From Medicago truncatula (Eukaryota > Streptophyta > Magnoliopsida > Fabales > Fabaceae), in the NCBI RefSeq assembly GCF_003473485.1, contig NC_053047.1, forward strand, positions 2,247,001-2,311,000: DNA of 64,000 bases. The letters run 5' to 3'. This document shows positions 12,373-24,869 of the stretch, in pieces (the first letter of the stretch is position 1; the number at the start of each line of letters is the position of its first letter). The position numbers were made by a program, and so were the translations under genes. A model generated the notes under the pieces. That model was not told the origin of the DNA and made no database searches. It saw only the letters and a program-made list of their open reading frames with translations.

Positions 12373-13289
12373 CAGTACTCTTTTTCTTCAACGAAAGTCA
12401 ATATAAACATGTTGTCTAGGGTTCTACGAAAGTTCCAAATTTCATTTATCATCTTTTACTAGAAATGACATAGTGTGTTTCGTCTTGTACTCTCGTCCCA
12501 AATGAGTGAAGCTGTCCTTGTCCTAATGTCAGTCACTGTATTTGATATTTTGATCATTGTTGTGTGGCTGTGATCCAACAAGAAAGGAGATTAGCTCAAA
12601 ATATTCAACACTTATCAATTCAATAGATTATGCATGTCCATATGTGGAAAAGAAACAAGAGCATACTCAAAAATCAAATCAAATCATTTATAATATATGC
12701 CTTATTTCCACGTTTATAATTTTAAGAGAATGTTTTTTTCTTCTCTCCTTCTTCCTTCTGTTTTCACTCTTGTCCTCATTCTTCTTCATCTCTTCCTCTT
12801 ATCGTTTTGTTTCTCTTTTCATGATTAAATGCTAACACTATTTAGCATTTTAGTAAAACTGAGGTTGCACTAGTAAAGCTAGAAACATTGCATAAATAAA
12901 GTCAAAAAATTAACTACTGATATTCAACATCCTATAAAGACGTATTACTTATCCAAATTGATTTTTTTTTTTTTTTTAAAAAGGCAACAAATTGATTTTA
13001 TTTACCTACCATTGTTTGTTAAAATCTTGGCCACAATTGTTATTTACTTTAGGAATATTTCAACCACGAACAAAATTAATGCACATTATTTGACAAACAA
13101 TTCTTCGTACCCGCCATTGCATGAATTGGAGCCATATAAAAAATAACGCAAAAAGGAAATCAATTCTCCATATAAAAAATTGGAGCCATTTCATAAATCT
13201 ACTGACAAATAATCTTCTTTTAGGTATTATTTTCTCTACATACTTTTTTATTTTCTTCACGGGTAACTCTTGATTACAAAGAAAAAACA
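12373..13289. other. Intergenic DNA, no gene seen
   Basis: AT-rich with pyrimidine-rich tracts near 12730-12820. The only defined structure is a short poly(T) insertion at 12954-13000, listed separately. Confidence 0.5.
12954..13000 (-). mobile_element. Tail-only retroposon insertion
   Basis: Perfect 12-bp repeats CAAATTGATTTT (12954-12965 and 12989-13000) flank a 23-bp insert of 13 T followed by AAAAAGGCAA. Read on the minus strand this is a few bases plus a poly(A) tail, the product expected from an extremely truncated LINE insertion. Confidence 0.65.
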
Positions 13290-14660
13290 TTAAATCAGAG
13301 AAAGTTTTATCTTCCGTAGTATGTAAAAATTAGATTTGGAGACACGAATGTAATGGAAGAGGTGGTGTGGGAGGAGAGAGAGATGAAAAATAGATTTGAA
13401 AGGATGAAAACAAACAATAACATAATTTAAAATAGGATCGGATGGAGTACTTAATTTAAAATGCTTAAAGAATGCCCCGATACCCAAGGCATCTACAAAT
13501 GCCACCTCCTAAAGAGCACCACACAATTCCCACTCATAGCATCATCTCAAGAGACAATCAGTTGCCGCGGCAAAACTTTAATTTTCTCCACCAATTCTTT
13601 CGCCTTTTTAATTATATTTTTGAAAATACAATCATTTCTCACTTTCTAAATTATCAAAATAGCCACACTATCCGTATCCCTTTCCAACGTTCCCAATGAA
13701 TAAACAAATTTTGGGGGCATGATAAAATTGTTACCAAACCACCACATCAAATTCAACCAAACATTAATTGACATATCACAATGTAAAAATAAACGCGCGA
13801 ACGAGTCTCTTCCATCAACACACCAACCACAATTCTACCCATTATCCGGAGGTAAAACATTCCTTCTCGCTAGATTAACTCTTGTTGGAGTCCTATCAAG
13901 AAGTAGCTTACACAAGAAAGCTACCACTTCCGATGGCGCCGATGACTTCCAAATTTCACCAAAAACTCTCATTTCCTCTTCCGTACGCTCCTCCTCCCAA
14001 AGCAACAAGTCTTCCAATTTGTTATACATCGACTTCAACGAAAAATAATTCATCTTCCTCTAAACTCCAACTCCACTTATCAAGATATAGATGCCTCACA
14101 AAATTTCCTAAATCTTGCAATAAATTAATGAAAATATCGTTTTCCCAATCAAAATATTGACACCTCCAAACAAGGCCCCAACTCCACCGGTTATGTCATT
14201 ATTCCACATCTCATCCACCGTTACCTCTTGTTGATTGAACATAGCAAAAAGTCTCGGATATTTATGTATGAACGGTACCTCCCCTTTCCACACCACCTTC
14301 CAAAAACTAATATTACATCTATTTCTAACTTTCTTAACCACCTCCGCATTAAACCATAAATGCCCCGCCCCACCTTCCAAATTAATAATGTCCTTCCATC
14401 AGCTCGAAGCATATCTAATCCAAGAATTTGTACCTCCCTCCAACAACCCATTTACTCTCTTTCCCTATTTCTCCTCCAAAACATTCTTCCAAAGGGCATT
14501 TTTTTTACTCAACAACCTTAATCTCCATTTAAGCAATAGACTCAAATTCACCAATTTAACATGTCTTACACCCAGCCCTTCATTTTCCTTCGGTTGACAC
14601 ACGCTCTTCCACTTAACCCAATTAATTTCCCTCCCTCCGGCCACACCCTTCAAAGAAACT
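13290..14660 (-). pseudogene. LINE ORF2 C-terminal fragment (zf-RVT region), broken
   Basis: Read on the minus strand from 14650 downwards, frames contain INWVKWKSVCQPKENEGLGV and VKLVNLSLLLKWRLRLL (14465-14653). These are followed by GHLWFNAEVVKKV / ISFWKVVWKGEVPF (about 14230-14360) and GEIWKSSAPSEVVAFLCKLL with RTPTRVNLARRNVLPP (13835-13990). This order is the region after the reverse transcriptase core in plant L1 LINEs, ending in the zf-RVT domain. Frames change several times, so it is a decayed, 5'-truncated copy in the opposite orientation to the relic at 11064-11960. Confidence 0.85.
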
Positions 14661-14752
14661 TGTGTTGGATTCTAACAATCTTCCTCCCCATCTTTTTCAA
14701 CATTTTACCACTCTAACGTCATTGTTTGTTTTTATTGTTTTGTTAATCATTT

Positions 14753-14801
14753 GAAATGAGTTGATGTTTTTTTTTTTTTTGAAACGAAATGAGTTGATGT
14801 T
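14753..14801 (-). mobile_element. Tail-only retroposon insertion
   Basis: Perfect 16-bp repeats GAAATGAGTTGATGTT (14753-14768 and 14786-14801) surround 17 bp consisting of 12 T and GAAAC. On the minus strand this is GTTTC plus a poly(A) tail. It is the same structure as the inserts at 4706-4725 and 12966-12988. Confidence 0.75.
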
Positions 14802-15940
14802 CTAACAGTTGGTTACATACAACTTTCAGTCCTTCTGTAAAAAAACAAAAAAAAAAAAAAAAAATCAATCCTAGTGCAAAGTTTGAACCCGTGTTTTCAT
14901 ATGGATTTCAAACTGCAAATATATGATTTTATTTACTTGTGAGCTTTTAGTCTTAAATATATTTTATATCCGAAAACAAACAATTAATTTGACGCCTAAA
15001 AATTCAATATAAAAATATGAGTGAATGATCAAAATGACATGAAAAAAATTTAAATAAATAAACTGTTATATGAAATTAAATTAAAAGACCACAATAATAA
15101 TTTTGTCAAAATAGTAAACTATAAATTCTTGTCATTTTTTCTTTTGTCATTTTCCTCATCTCAAATTATTGTAGGTCCATCGAAAAAGCTACACGTGGAA
15201 AAGAAACTTAATAATGGAAACAGTAGTTTTGTCAAAAATAATGGAAATAGTAGCTCTATCTCTTTCTACTCTTTTCCTCTATCTATCATTCTCTCTATTT
15301 TTAAGTACTTAGATGAGTCATATATGTAAATATTATTTATTTATAATTTTATCTAATAACTATTTAATCACTTCAACAAAGTGTCTCACACCAATTGACC
15401 CACAAATCATCTATCAATAATTTTATATAATTATATTTTATTTATTTTATACCATTACACGTGATAGTTATCAAGTTTGAACCATACAATTGTCTTTCTT
15501 TATCATTAAAATATTGGAAGCATAGCAATTTTGGAGAGGGCCAATGGTAGTAATATTAATTTTATCTTCCTATAAATATTTTTTTTTTCACAAAATTTCA
15601 CCTTCTACATATTGTTCTTTTGTTATCTTTTAATCTCCAATCATATTTGCATTTTCTTTTGTCAAATGGATCCCAACTAGTGGAACTCTACTATAATTAT
15701 ATGCAAACCCCAATCGATGATGGTTCTCGATATTTTCAATCTTTGACGTATCTACGACCACCACTCCTTAAAGTGACAGTTCTTAATATCCCAAATCTTT
15801 TATGTTTCAATCACCACCATTCCTTATCGAAAATGGTTTTAAAAATCCAAGATCTTTTATGGTTAATCAACACCATTCCCTACCGATGAGAGTTCTCAAA
15901 ATCTACGACATTTTATTTTTCAATCACCTAACGCTGAACC
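14802..15940. other. Intergenic DNA, no gene seen
   Basis: AT-rich and without a recognisable coding region. It leads into the transposase relic that begins near 15950. Confidence 0.5.
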
Positions 15941-15949
15941 GAAATCATC

Positions 15950-16370
15950 AATTAGATCCACTGTTGATTGTTCGAAGTCGTGAAGAAGGGCATAACCGAT
16001 TGTTCAAATGACTACTTCTCTGAAAATCCTGTATACACGGAGGCTCAATTTTGACAAAGGTTATGTATGTGAAGACATGTGTTCCTTCACATCGTTGAAG
16101 CCCTTGGTAATCATGATGAGTACTTTCAGAAAACGAATGATATAGTGGGTAGAACATGACTTGAAGAAGTGCATCGTTGCTCTTAGTATACTAACATATA
16201 TATATATATATAGATCACCAACTAACAGTGTGGATGACTATGTACGTATCTGTGAAAGCACAACATTGCCATGCTTAGACAGGTTCGCAATGGGTGCGGG
16301 CACAATTTTTGGTGATCGGTACATGAGAAGGCCAAACAATGAAGACATTGCAGTATACTACAAATAATAT
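15950..16370 (+). pseudogene. PIF/Harbinger-type transposase (ALP1-like) relic
   Basis: Plus-strand frames read EEGHNRLF then NDYFSENPVYTEAQF (about 15980-16050), RHVFLHIVEALGNHDEYFQ (about 16073-16130) and SPTNSVDDYVRICESTT..CLDRFAMGAGTIFGDRYMRRPNNEDIA (about 16215-16358). This is the order seen in the N-terminal half of plant Harbinger/ALP1-like transposases. Frameshifts and stops (for example TGA near 16010 and 16055) break it, an AT-rich piece interrupts it near 16195-16212, and the DDE catalytic half is missing. It lies directly upstream of P450 A. Confidence 0.75.
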
Positions 16371-16604
16371 ATTTGGTCTATACTATGACAATATTCATCA
16401 TTTATTAAATAAATGTAAGAAGTCAAATATTACTTATAATTGAGATTGAAGGGAGTAAATTTTTAGGTAACTTGAAGATTAGTTGAATATCGATATCTAC
16501 TAACAATTTATTTAAGATTTAAAATTATTTTAACATCAATAAAAATAAAAGTATGACATATCATGAAATTGAATGATTGAATAATAGTTACATACTCAAC
16601 CTAA

Positions 16605-16605
<1 letters not shown>

Positions 16606-16652
<47 letters not shown>
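16606..16652. repeat. (TA)n microsatellite in the P450 A promoter
   Basis: About 23 TA units end 73 bp before the presumed ATG of P450 A, where a TATA box would be expected. Length variation here would change core-promoter geometry. Confidence 0.9.
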
Positions 16653-16655
<3 letters not shown>

Positions 16656-16725
16656 GCTAATACTCATGGCACATCTATATCCACCAATCTCCTACACAAA
16701 CACAATACAACCTCATCTAACTATA

Positions 16726-19272
16726 ATGGATTTGGTTCTTAGTAGCCTAATAAACGGCACAACTATTGCACTCCTTTATTTTATTCCCCTATGTTTGATT
16801 CTATTTGGATTCTCAAAAGTTGTTCATAGCAAAAATAAAGAGGCGCCAATAGCCGAAGGTGCATGGCCAATACTTGGTCATCTCTCACTTTTTCGTGGCA
16901 CACAATCACCCCATAGAGTCTTAGGTACCTTAGCTGATAAATATGGACCATTATTCACCATCAAGCTTGGCACTAAACATGCTTTAATACTCAACAATTG
17001 GGAAATGGCCAAGGAATGTTTCACTACGAACGACACGGTCGTTTCGTCTCGTCCAAAGCTTGTTGCAACAGAACACTTGGGTTATAATGGAGCCATGTTT
17101 GGTCTTGCACCATATGGTCCTTATTGGCGCCAACTTCGCAAGATTGTAACCTTAGAGGTCCTCACAAATCGCCGAGTCAAACAACAACAACATGTTCGTG
17201 TTCCTGAAGTTCAAGCATCGATTAAAGAGCTCTTTAATGTTTGGACTAGCAAAAACAATGAGTCATATTCATCAAACTATGTGCTAGTAGAGTTGGATCA
17301 ATGGTTTACACATTTAACGTTTAACATGGTTCTTCGAATGGTTGTTGGGAAAAGATATTTTGGTCTAACAACTAGTTCTGAGGAAGAAGAATCTAAAAGA
17401 TGTGTCAATGCTTTGAAGAAATGGATGCATTTGTTAGGTGTAATCACAGTGGGAGATATTATTCCTTGCTTGAATTTTTTTGATTTTGGTGGTTATGTGA
17501 AGACCATGAAAGAAACTTCCAAGGAGTTGGACAAGATTTTTGATGAGTGGTTGAAGGAGCGTCGCCATAAAAGGACTTTGGTTGAAAACCTTGATGATCA
17601 AGGTAATCAAGACATCATGGATGTGTTACTTTCATTGCTTGATGGAACAACCATTGAAGGGTTTGACGGTGATACCATAATCAAAGCCACACTATTGGTA
17701 TGTATTTTTATGATATTGAATTTTGTTTTGAACAGCATGATATTGAATATTTACTTGTGATCTCGCTATATTTGATAAAAATAGTAAATAAATTAGATAA
17801 TTTATAACTAAAAATTGATCGTAAAACTTTGTGGGAGAGAAAAACGATGTGTTATTCTGCTAAAAAATGGTGAAATTTTCAACTACAAACATTTTTATCG
17901 AATTTGACGCAGGACGGAAGTAAGGGTTAGCAAGCGCTAAACCTAAAATAAACAGACAGGCTGCAAGCACAAATCTATCAAATAAGGGTTTCCGAAATCC
18001 ACCAGAATTGAGAGAAAAGTCTCGATAATTTTATTGAATGAAAAAGATGCCTCTTAGGCTGCATAAGTTCTCTATAAATACTAAAATAAATTACAAAAAC
18101 CCGTATTGGCCGGAAAAATAACAAACCGAAATAAAATAGAAAATTCTATAATATGCTGAAATATTAAAATGCGATTTCGGACGTTCAGACGACCTCGAAT
18201 GACTAAAATAAGCCCTACATCTTGGCAAATCCAAGAATTTTGCTCGTGAGATATGAGGCTTTCCGAAAAGGTATAATTCGGGTCATTCTGACATCGGATA
18301 CAAAATCTACACCATTTCAAGTGAGCATTTCTTGTGAGCCACTTCATCTTCAATATGCGCCGCCAGTTTGTCTACATCAGAATTCCATATTAAAAGGACC
18401 TTTTAATACGGGTTTTTAACTGTTTAGCAAATCACTCATTCGACTAACAAGTGCTTTTAATATGGAGCTTGTAATCTAAAAAAAAAAGGACCTTTTAATA
18501 AAATGTTTAAAGGTGGACAATTGAAGTTATAAATATACTTATTAGAATATATATTTATTGGATTGCAAATGTTAATAGTTAAATTAATATTTACTCATTC
18601 GTTCGAAGAATACTTATTAGAACATTTGTACTTAATTTGCAGACAATGTTTTCTGGAGGAAGTGACACAAGTAGTGTCACCCTTACATGGGCACTATGTT
18701 TGCTTTTGAATAATCCTCTTGTAATGGAAAAGGCAAAAGAAGAACTTGATGCTCAAGTTGGCAAAGAGAGATGTTTAAGCGAGTTTGATATAAATAAATT
18801 GATATACCTTCAAGCTATAGTCAAAGAAACACTAAGATTGTATCCACCGGGTCCTCTCTCCGGACCACGTGAATTCTCAAAGAATTGTAATTTAGGTGGT
18901 TATCAAGTTATAAAGGGAACTCGATTAATCACAAATCTTTGGAAGATTCAAACAGATCCTAGTGTTTGGCCAGATCCATTAGAGTTCAAACCAGAAAGGT
19001 TTTTTACCACTCATAAAGCTGTTGATGTTAGAGGTAATCATTTTGAACTATTACCATTTGGAAGTGGTAGAAGGAAATGTCCTGGAATATCGTTTGGACT
19101 TCAAATGCTGCATTTCACCCTAGCTAGTTTTTTGCATTCCTTTGATATCTTAAATCCAACACCTGATGCTGTTGATATGAGTGAAGCCTTTGGATCAACG
19201 AATTCCAAAGCTACTCCACTTGAGATTCTCATTAAACCACGTTTGTCTCACAATTGTTATGAGTTTATGTGA
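16726..19272 (+). CDS. CYP82: Cytochrome P450 A, CYP82 family
   Basis: Two exons, 16726-17697 and 18643-19272, joined by a phase-0 GT-AG intron, encode 533 aa. The start is [11 protein letters not shown], which aligns with the other copies. An in-frame ATG at 16666 would add 20 residues without homology. A hydrophobic N-terminal anchor (about residues 8-28) is followed by the proline-rich hinge and GAWPILGHL. The C-terminal half has the I-helix oxygen-binding motif GGSDTS (329-334), ExxR (KETLR, 386-389), PERF (441-444) and the heme loop [10 protein letters not shown] with Cys470. All expected residues are present. It is an endoplasmic reticulum-bound monooxygenase. The proteins most resemble legume CYP82A enzymes. 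Its substrate is unknown, and a terpenoid is suggested only by the neighbouring terpene synthase. Confidence 0.95.
17930..18420. other. Unidentified insertion-like block in the P450 A intron
   Basis: This part of the 945-bp intron is richer in GC than its flanks and has no counterpart in the shorter intron of P450 D. Its sequence (for example CCAGTTTGTCTACATCAG near 18364) resembles non-coding retrotransposon DNA, but no ends or target duplication were found. No function is proposed. Confidence 0.4.
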
Positions 19273-22158
19273 TTTCATATTAATCGTATACATAATGATT
19301 GGTGTGATTTTTTATTCTCTCTATTGTTTTCGACCAATAAAAAGAGAGAAAAAGAAAATTATTACAAAAGTTGTCTCAAATGATTGTTTAAATATCACTA
19401 CTTGAATGTTTATATATTCGAAGTACTAGTAACATATTGTCTTTTTAGTTGTGCTATATACAAGGAATAAACTCCTCATGAAGAATATCACAAACGACAT
19501 TTACTCTATTTTTTTAAATAAAACATTTACTGTTGTTGAATTCACCATTTGCATATTTTTTTTATCAGTTTTTCTATCATGTTCAAATTTGTTCTTGTTA
19601 AAAAGTTTAAAAAGGTAAGTTTGCATTGCAATTTGTGCATTTATAGTTATTGTAAAAAAAAAAGGAAGGGTACCTAAAAAAACAATCCAATGAATGTTTC
19701 AGAAGTAATGGGAGATTCAACCCATTACTAAGAAAAATTAGAGCGATTGTTACTAAGAAAAAAGATGTTTGAAAAATGGTGTTTGCTTAATGGACAACTA
19801 GGAATTCAACCCGTGCATTGCACGTGTTTGTTAAAATACGGTTAAATGATAAAAAATTATTTAACTGACTAAAAAGCGGTAATCTTGATGCAATGCACTT
19901 ATAATTTTTTCATTTAATCTCTCAAAAAAAAAAATCATTTAAGTACACTCAATTTTGGTTTAAAATGTTTTGTTATATATAGGGGGGGCATTTAAAACAA
20001 CATTTGAAAGAAAAAATAATTAGCAATTCCTCTGGTTGTTTAAAAAAAGTTGAAGGTTTATTGACACTAAGAAAATTAATAGAGGTTTATAGAAATTTTT
20101 ATCGCACAACCATAAATGCATTTTATTTGATAACTTTTGTATACTTTTCTTTTGTTATATAAGAAAAGTTGCATGTTTGTAAATTTTATTTTATTTTTAA
20201 AGAATATATTTGTTGTTTGTGAAAGACATGTAAAGGAATTAAAAGGCAGTTATATTTTACCTTATTTTTGGTTGAAAATGCAATTGCTCTATAATAACAA
20301 AAAAAGATTAAAAGGAATTTAAAAATAAAAAATAGGCTGACAAAAAAAAGTAAAGAAAACCCCAAAGTTTAAGGAATCATTCAGAGTGGCGGATCTTGCC
20401 CAAAAAATTAGAGGGAGCGACAAATACTAACTAAAATATTGTAATTTTTTTTTATCATGAGCTAGTCAAACTATAAATATTATAATTTTTTTGTCATCAT
20501 GAGCTAGTTCAAACTATAAATATTATTTATGTACTAATTTTAGAATAAGAATCAAGAATTTATGTACTATAAATGTAAATTTAGAAATAAGAACTAAGAA
20601 TTGATTCCAACCCTCTCTTATATGTTAGAAAGACTATTTGTTATTAGATCAGTGTCTGGTTGCACTCTAATTTTTTACATTATGTTATTCTTGTTTTTTT
20701 TTTTTTTACATTATGTTAAAAAAAAGTACGTAATTTGTATAGTTACTCAAAGCAAAACTGTAGCCACCTCTTTTCCTTTTCATCTCAAATAAAAATTGAT
20801 AATAGTTACTCGAATTAAGTAATGTTTTGATTAAACTAAACTATGTATTAACATGAGAGGTGGAATAGAAGCAGAATGAGAGCATCTTCGACACAAACTG
20901 CATAATTTTTAATTTCATTGAAGCAAATATAATGATTAAAGACATATACTTACATGAGCCACCATTTTTCACAGGTTTTTGGGCGGTAAGAACACAATAG
21001 AAGCAACAACATTTGGTCTTCTTCTCCTAATTCACATGGAAAAATAGTTATATCCATACTAAACAATAGAAAATACTATAACTATAAGAAAGCAAGCTAG
21101 AAAAGTAGACTAACAAATGTTATGTCGATTCTCTAGTCAATGATAAAAATGTAGAGCAAAAATATTTGACCAATTTATATAATAGTAGATTAACAAATGT
21201 TACGTCAATTCACAAGTCAATGAGAAAGATATGTAGAGAAAAATATTTGACGAATCTATACAATAGATTAACTTAGCAAGAAAGATGACCAAAAATCAGA
21301 ATATAAAATTGAAAATTACCACCGAAAGTTGTTTGGAGAAAGTGTTGATCAATGAAAACCAAATTTTACACTACAAACACTTGGCAGATCTATGCACAAA
21401 GAATATATATTGATTATGAATGTGACAATATATAGCACTTGATAAAACTATAACTGAAAATTAAAAAAAAAATAAAAGACTGTCATTAACCCCATGAGTG
21501 ATTCCTTCAAAAAAAAACCCATGACTGATAAATCAAAGTGATTATTATTAAATTAATATTAATCTTAATTGTTTGTATTTATAAAAATATTGGTAGTATC
21601 GTGATCACTATTATAATTTTAAAAATTTGTTTGATGTTCATGTGGAGAAAATATGAAACCTATATTGTTTTTTACTTGATAGGGAAGTATGTATATAATG
21701 TAACATTTTTTTGGTAACTAAAATTTAATAACTAATTTATTTGAGATCTATCTATTTTAATTTATTTAATTTATAACTGCAATTTGATTGGTCTATAGAA
21801 CTAAACAAAACAGATATTTGTTTGGTGTTAAGCTGTTCTGTGATGCTCGCTTTTGTTTAGTTGTAATTTTAGTACTTTGTATCATATTTTAAAGAAAGAT
21901 TTTTATTCCTTTGCACACCTTATGCTAGAAAGGCCTTTGATGTGGTAATATATTTCATTTTAACTTCTTCAAAAAAAAGTATATAAGTCTTTTACGTGTT
22001 TCTTTAAAAAAAAGAGTCTTTTATATGAACATACGAAATTATCATAGCACATCAAAATCTTCTTAAAAATTGAGCATATGTAGAGTAACCGTTAAAACTC
22101 TTTGGCTTATATATTAATTGAGAGCAGTGAAAAGTTATCTTTATATTTATGTCACTTA
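19273..22158. other. Intergenic DNA between P450 A and the Stowaway element
   Basis: No gene seen. It contains a CCCGTGCATTGCACGTG transposon-end-like scrap at about 19807 and a local duplication of about 55 bp at 20430-20525 (ATCATGAGCTAGT..CAAACTATAAATATTAT twice). A T-run near 20693-20707 is flanked by TTTACATTATGTTA on both sides, which may be a further tail-only insertion. Confidence 0.5.
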
Positions 22159-22160
22159 TA

Positions 22161-22263
22161 CTCGCTCCGTTTTTAAATATAAGTAAAATTGACTTTTTAG
22201 GTTCATTCATTAAATAAATGAATCTAGAAAGTCAATTTTACTTATATTTAAAAACAGAGGGAG
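22161..22263. mobile_element. Stowaway MITE (103 bp)
   Basis: The ends are CTCGCTCCGTTTTTAAATAT and its near-perfect reverse complement, ending AAAACAGAGGGAG. TA lies directly on both sides (22159-22160 and 22264-22265), the Tc1/mariner target duplication. Almost the whole element can fold into one hairpin. Confidence 0.9.
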
Positions 22264-22509
22264 TACTTAATTGCACATTATTTCTAATCTATCTATCTAT
22301 CTAGTACAACTATTAGATTAGATAGAATAAGAGAGTAGAAACGAAGTTTTTTAGAGGTGCCACATAGATACAATGGAAGACTAAGAATAGTTCATGATTT
22401 TAATTCAAAGATATATAGATAGATAGATGGTGTTTGAAGAGGAGAGGGAAGTGATAACTTTTTTGAACCAAAAAAAAAAAGGATATAAAGGTAATTACTC
22501 CAATTTTTC

Positions 22510-22511
<2 letters not shown>

Positions 22512-22565
<54 letters not shown>
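22512..22565. repeat. (TA)n microsatellite
   Basis: About 25 TA units. The open frame across it (22427-22630) is a product of the repeat. Confidence 0.9.
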
Positions 22566-22567
<2 letters not shown>

Positions 22568-22826
22568 ATTTTTCCTTCAAAAAAAATACTCCTTTTTTTT
22601 TGTGATGACTGGTCTACTATTTATACTTAACGTGCCTTTTCGTATTTTTTGGTTCGTGATATCCGACATTTCTCTTCTTTTTATTTTATTTATTTATTAC
22701 AATTCATACGTTTTCCATCAAATTATGTAAGTTTTCTATAAATTTGATGAGAGCTATATAATTTTTAATCAATAAAAGAGAATAGATTGTACTAAACCAA
22801 CACAATGGAGTTAAGTACAAATACTC

Positions 22827-23616
22827 AGCCACGGATCTAGGCATTATGGAGTGGGGGCAACTGCCCCCACTACTCGTCCTGTTATATTTGTTAAGTCTTT
22901 GATATTTTAATGGTTGTATCCTCTTAAAATAATAGATTGTCCCATTAAATATAAATTTATACTTTATAAAATGGTTTCACTCATTAATTTTATAAAATCA
23001 AGTGTGTAAATGCATTTGATATGAAATTTTGAATAATTTCCACCATACTTTTTAAATATAAAGATAAGTAAAGAACAATTTTAACTTGTAGATGTTGAGG
23101 AGTCTTTAATTTTTCTAATATATAATAGGATAGTGATTATAATCTCGAGAATTTTGCTTAATGATCATGATGTTATTATTATATCATTTTTGAATTGCTA
23201 AAATTTTTCTATAAATATTTATCATATAAAATCTTGCACCCGCAAGTTAACATTTCTGGATCCTTCACTACAAATAATATTATACCCACGTCAAAAATAA
23301 CTTGAATCGCCCAACAAAGAACACTTTTATCTCAAAATACAATCCACAGTGTTTGTAATCCACTCTCATAAAATAAACTTGGTAAATTTAAAACTTATCA
23401 ACTTTGTGAAGCCGCACTGTCGTCCTCTATTGTTGGTAATGAACTTTGGATGCATCAATAATCTATTCTGCATTACTCTATGATCGTAAATTTAGAAGAG
23501 TGTTTGCATTGGTTCCATTTGGATAACATACCCGTAAGCCATTAAAATAGGAAACCTATTGTGAGACGGACGAATACCTTTTTTCCACACCGGGTCTAGT
23601 CCAGATCCGCCCCCTG
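22827..23616. mobile_element. Possible degenerate hAT-like element
   Basis: The left end CAGCCACGGATCTAGG and the reverse complement of the right end (CAGGGGGCGGATCTGG) agree at most positions and match the CAGGGGCGGATC type of plant hAT ends. No 8-bp target duplication is visible and there is no transposase. Boundaries are tentative. Confidence 0.4.
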
Positions 23617-23939
23617 TAATGGATTCTATTAACAAATACAATTTGGTTCAATTGGTTCAATTTGTGACAAATGTGAGTTACAAGTCTCCTATTTATCTAA
23701 AAATTGGAGATTGAACAATTATATATAAGTGATAGAATCAATAAACTCAATGCTTTAAAGTTTTGGATTAAAGTGTTGTGTCCAAACCCATAAACCCAAT
23801 TGCTAACTACTCTATGGTTCATGTTCAATTTCATTGTATTATATGGTTCTTAGTTTGAAACAATGCATACACAATATGGATTGCATGCTAAAGGGCTACA
23901 AGGCATAGAATGTTCCTTTTCTAAACACAATTTTCAATC

Positions 23940-24700
23940 GGCAGATTGTTTCTCATATTACTAATACGTCGCTGCATCCTTCTGTCCGCGAAGACCAGCT
24001 CTTTTGGAAAAAAAGAAGATATTAGGAAGTATTATGCTCGTAGTGTTTATCGTTTGTGTATGGATGGATTACTTGACACGAATAATTTTAAGGTGAATGG
24101 TTCATGGGATTTGATTTAGAGACTCAAGATACCACCAAAAGCAGAGAAAAAAAAAATATGCAATGAGTTTGTAGGAATTGCCTCCCAACCCATGAGACTC
24201 CGAGATAAAGGAGTAAATTGTCCTACAAATTGTATCTTTTGTGATTCAGATAATGAAGATAGTTTTGATCTGTTTTTCAAGTATCCAAGCAACCATAATG
24301 TTTGGAGCATGTTTACGGCGCATCCAACAATTAACAACATTGTGAACAAAGAACATGAAAATTCGGGCATAATTTTCAAAGTTTTGAAGGTGTTATCAGT
24401 TGAAGACGCATCACTTTTCTCTTGCGTGCTTTGGAGCATATGAAAGTAGAAAAATAATAAAGTGTGAAATGAGATAGTTGATGTTCAATCCTTCGTGGTA
24501 GAGCATGGCAGGTCCATGCTTTATGAGTGGAAAATATCCCGAAAGGTGAGTCAGCCAACAACTACTATACCAACAAGTATAGGAAATGCGAAATGGTGTA
24601 GACCGAATGGATGATGGTTTAAATGCAACATTTATGATGGCATTTAGGATGCACAAATAATGAGATTTGTGTATCATACCCCAATAATATGTATGCATAG
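23940..24700 (+). pseudogene. LINE ORF2 fragment (zf-RVT and RNase H remnants)
   Basis: Plus-strand frames read ARSVYRLCMDGLLDTNNFKV, then RLKIPPKAEK, MRLRDKGVNCPTNCIFCDSD and NEDSFDLFFKYPSNHNVW (about 24030-24310). This is the zf-RVT domain of plant LINEs with its CxxC pair. Further on, RPNG and WFKCNIYDGI (about 24598-24640) correspond to the start of the RNase H-like domain. Stops and frame changes break the gene, for example TAG at about 24117. It is truncated at both ends. Confidence 0.8.
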
Positions 24701-24869
24701 TACTCTATGGTGGAGAAAATAAATATATGGGACATTCTGGTTCGTTTGAAGGACTCCTTATAAGGATATATTAGGAATTAGTTGGTGATTTAATTTTAGT
24801 GATGCATCATTCTGAACGGGTGGGTATTATCGGAGAATCTACTAGTAGGGAAGCACCGGAGGCCATGTT

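Noticed and set aside
16666-16725. Earlier in-frame ATG for P450 A
   Set aside because: It would add 20 residues with no counterpart in the four other copies, and MDLVLSS at 16726 aligns with their starts.
22427-22630. Open frame across the TA microsatellite
   Set aside because: Alternating Tyr-Ile is the translation of the (TA)n repeat.
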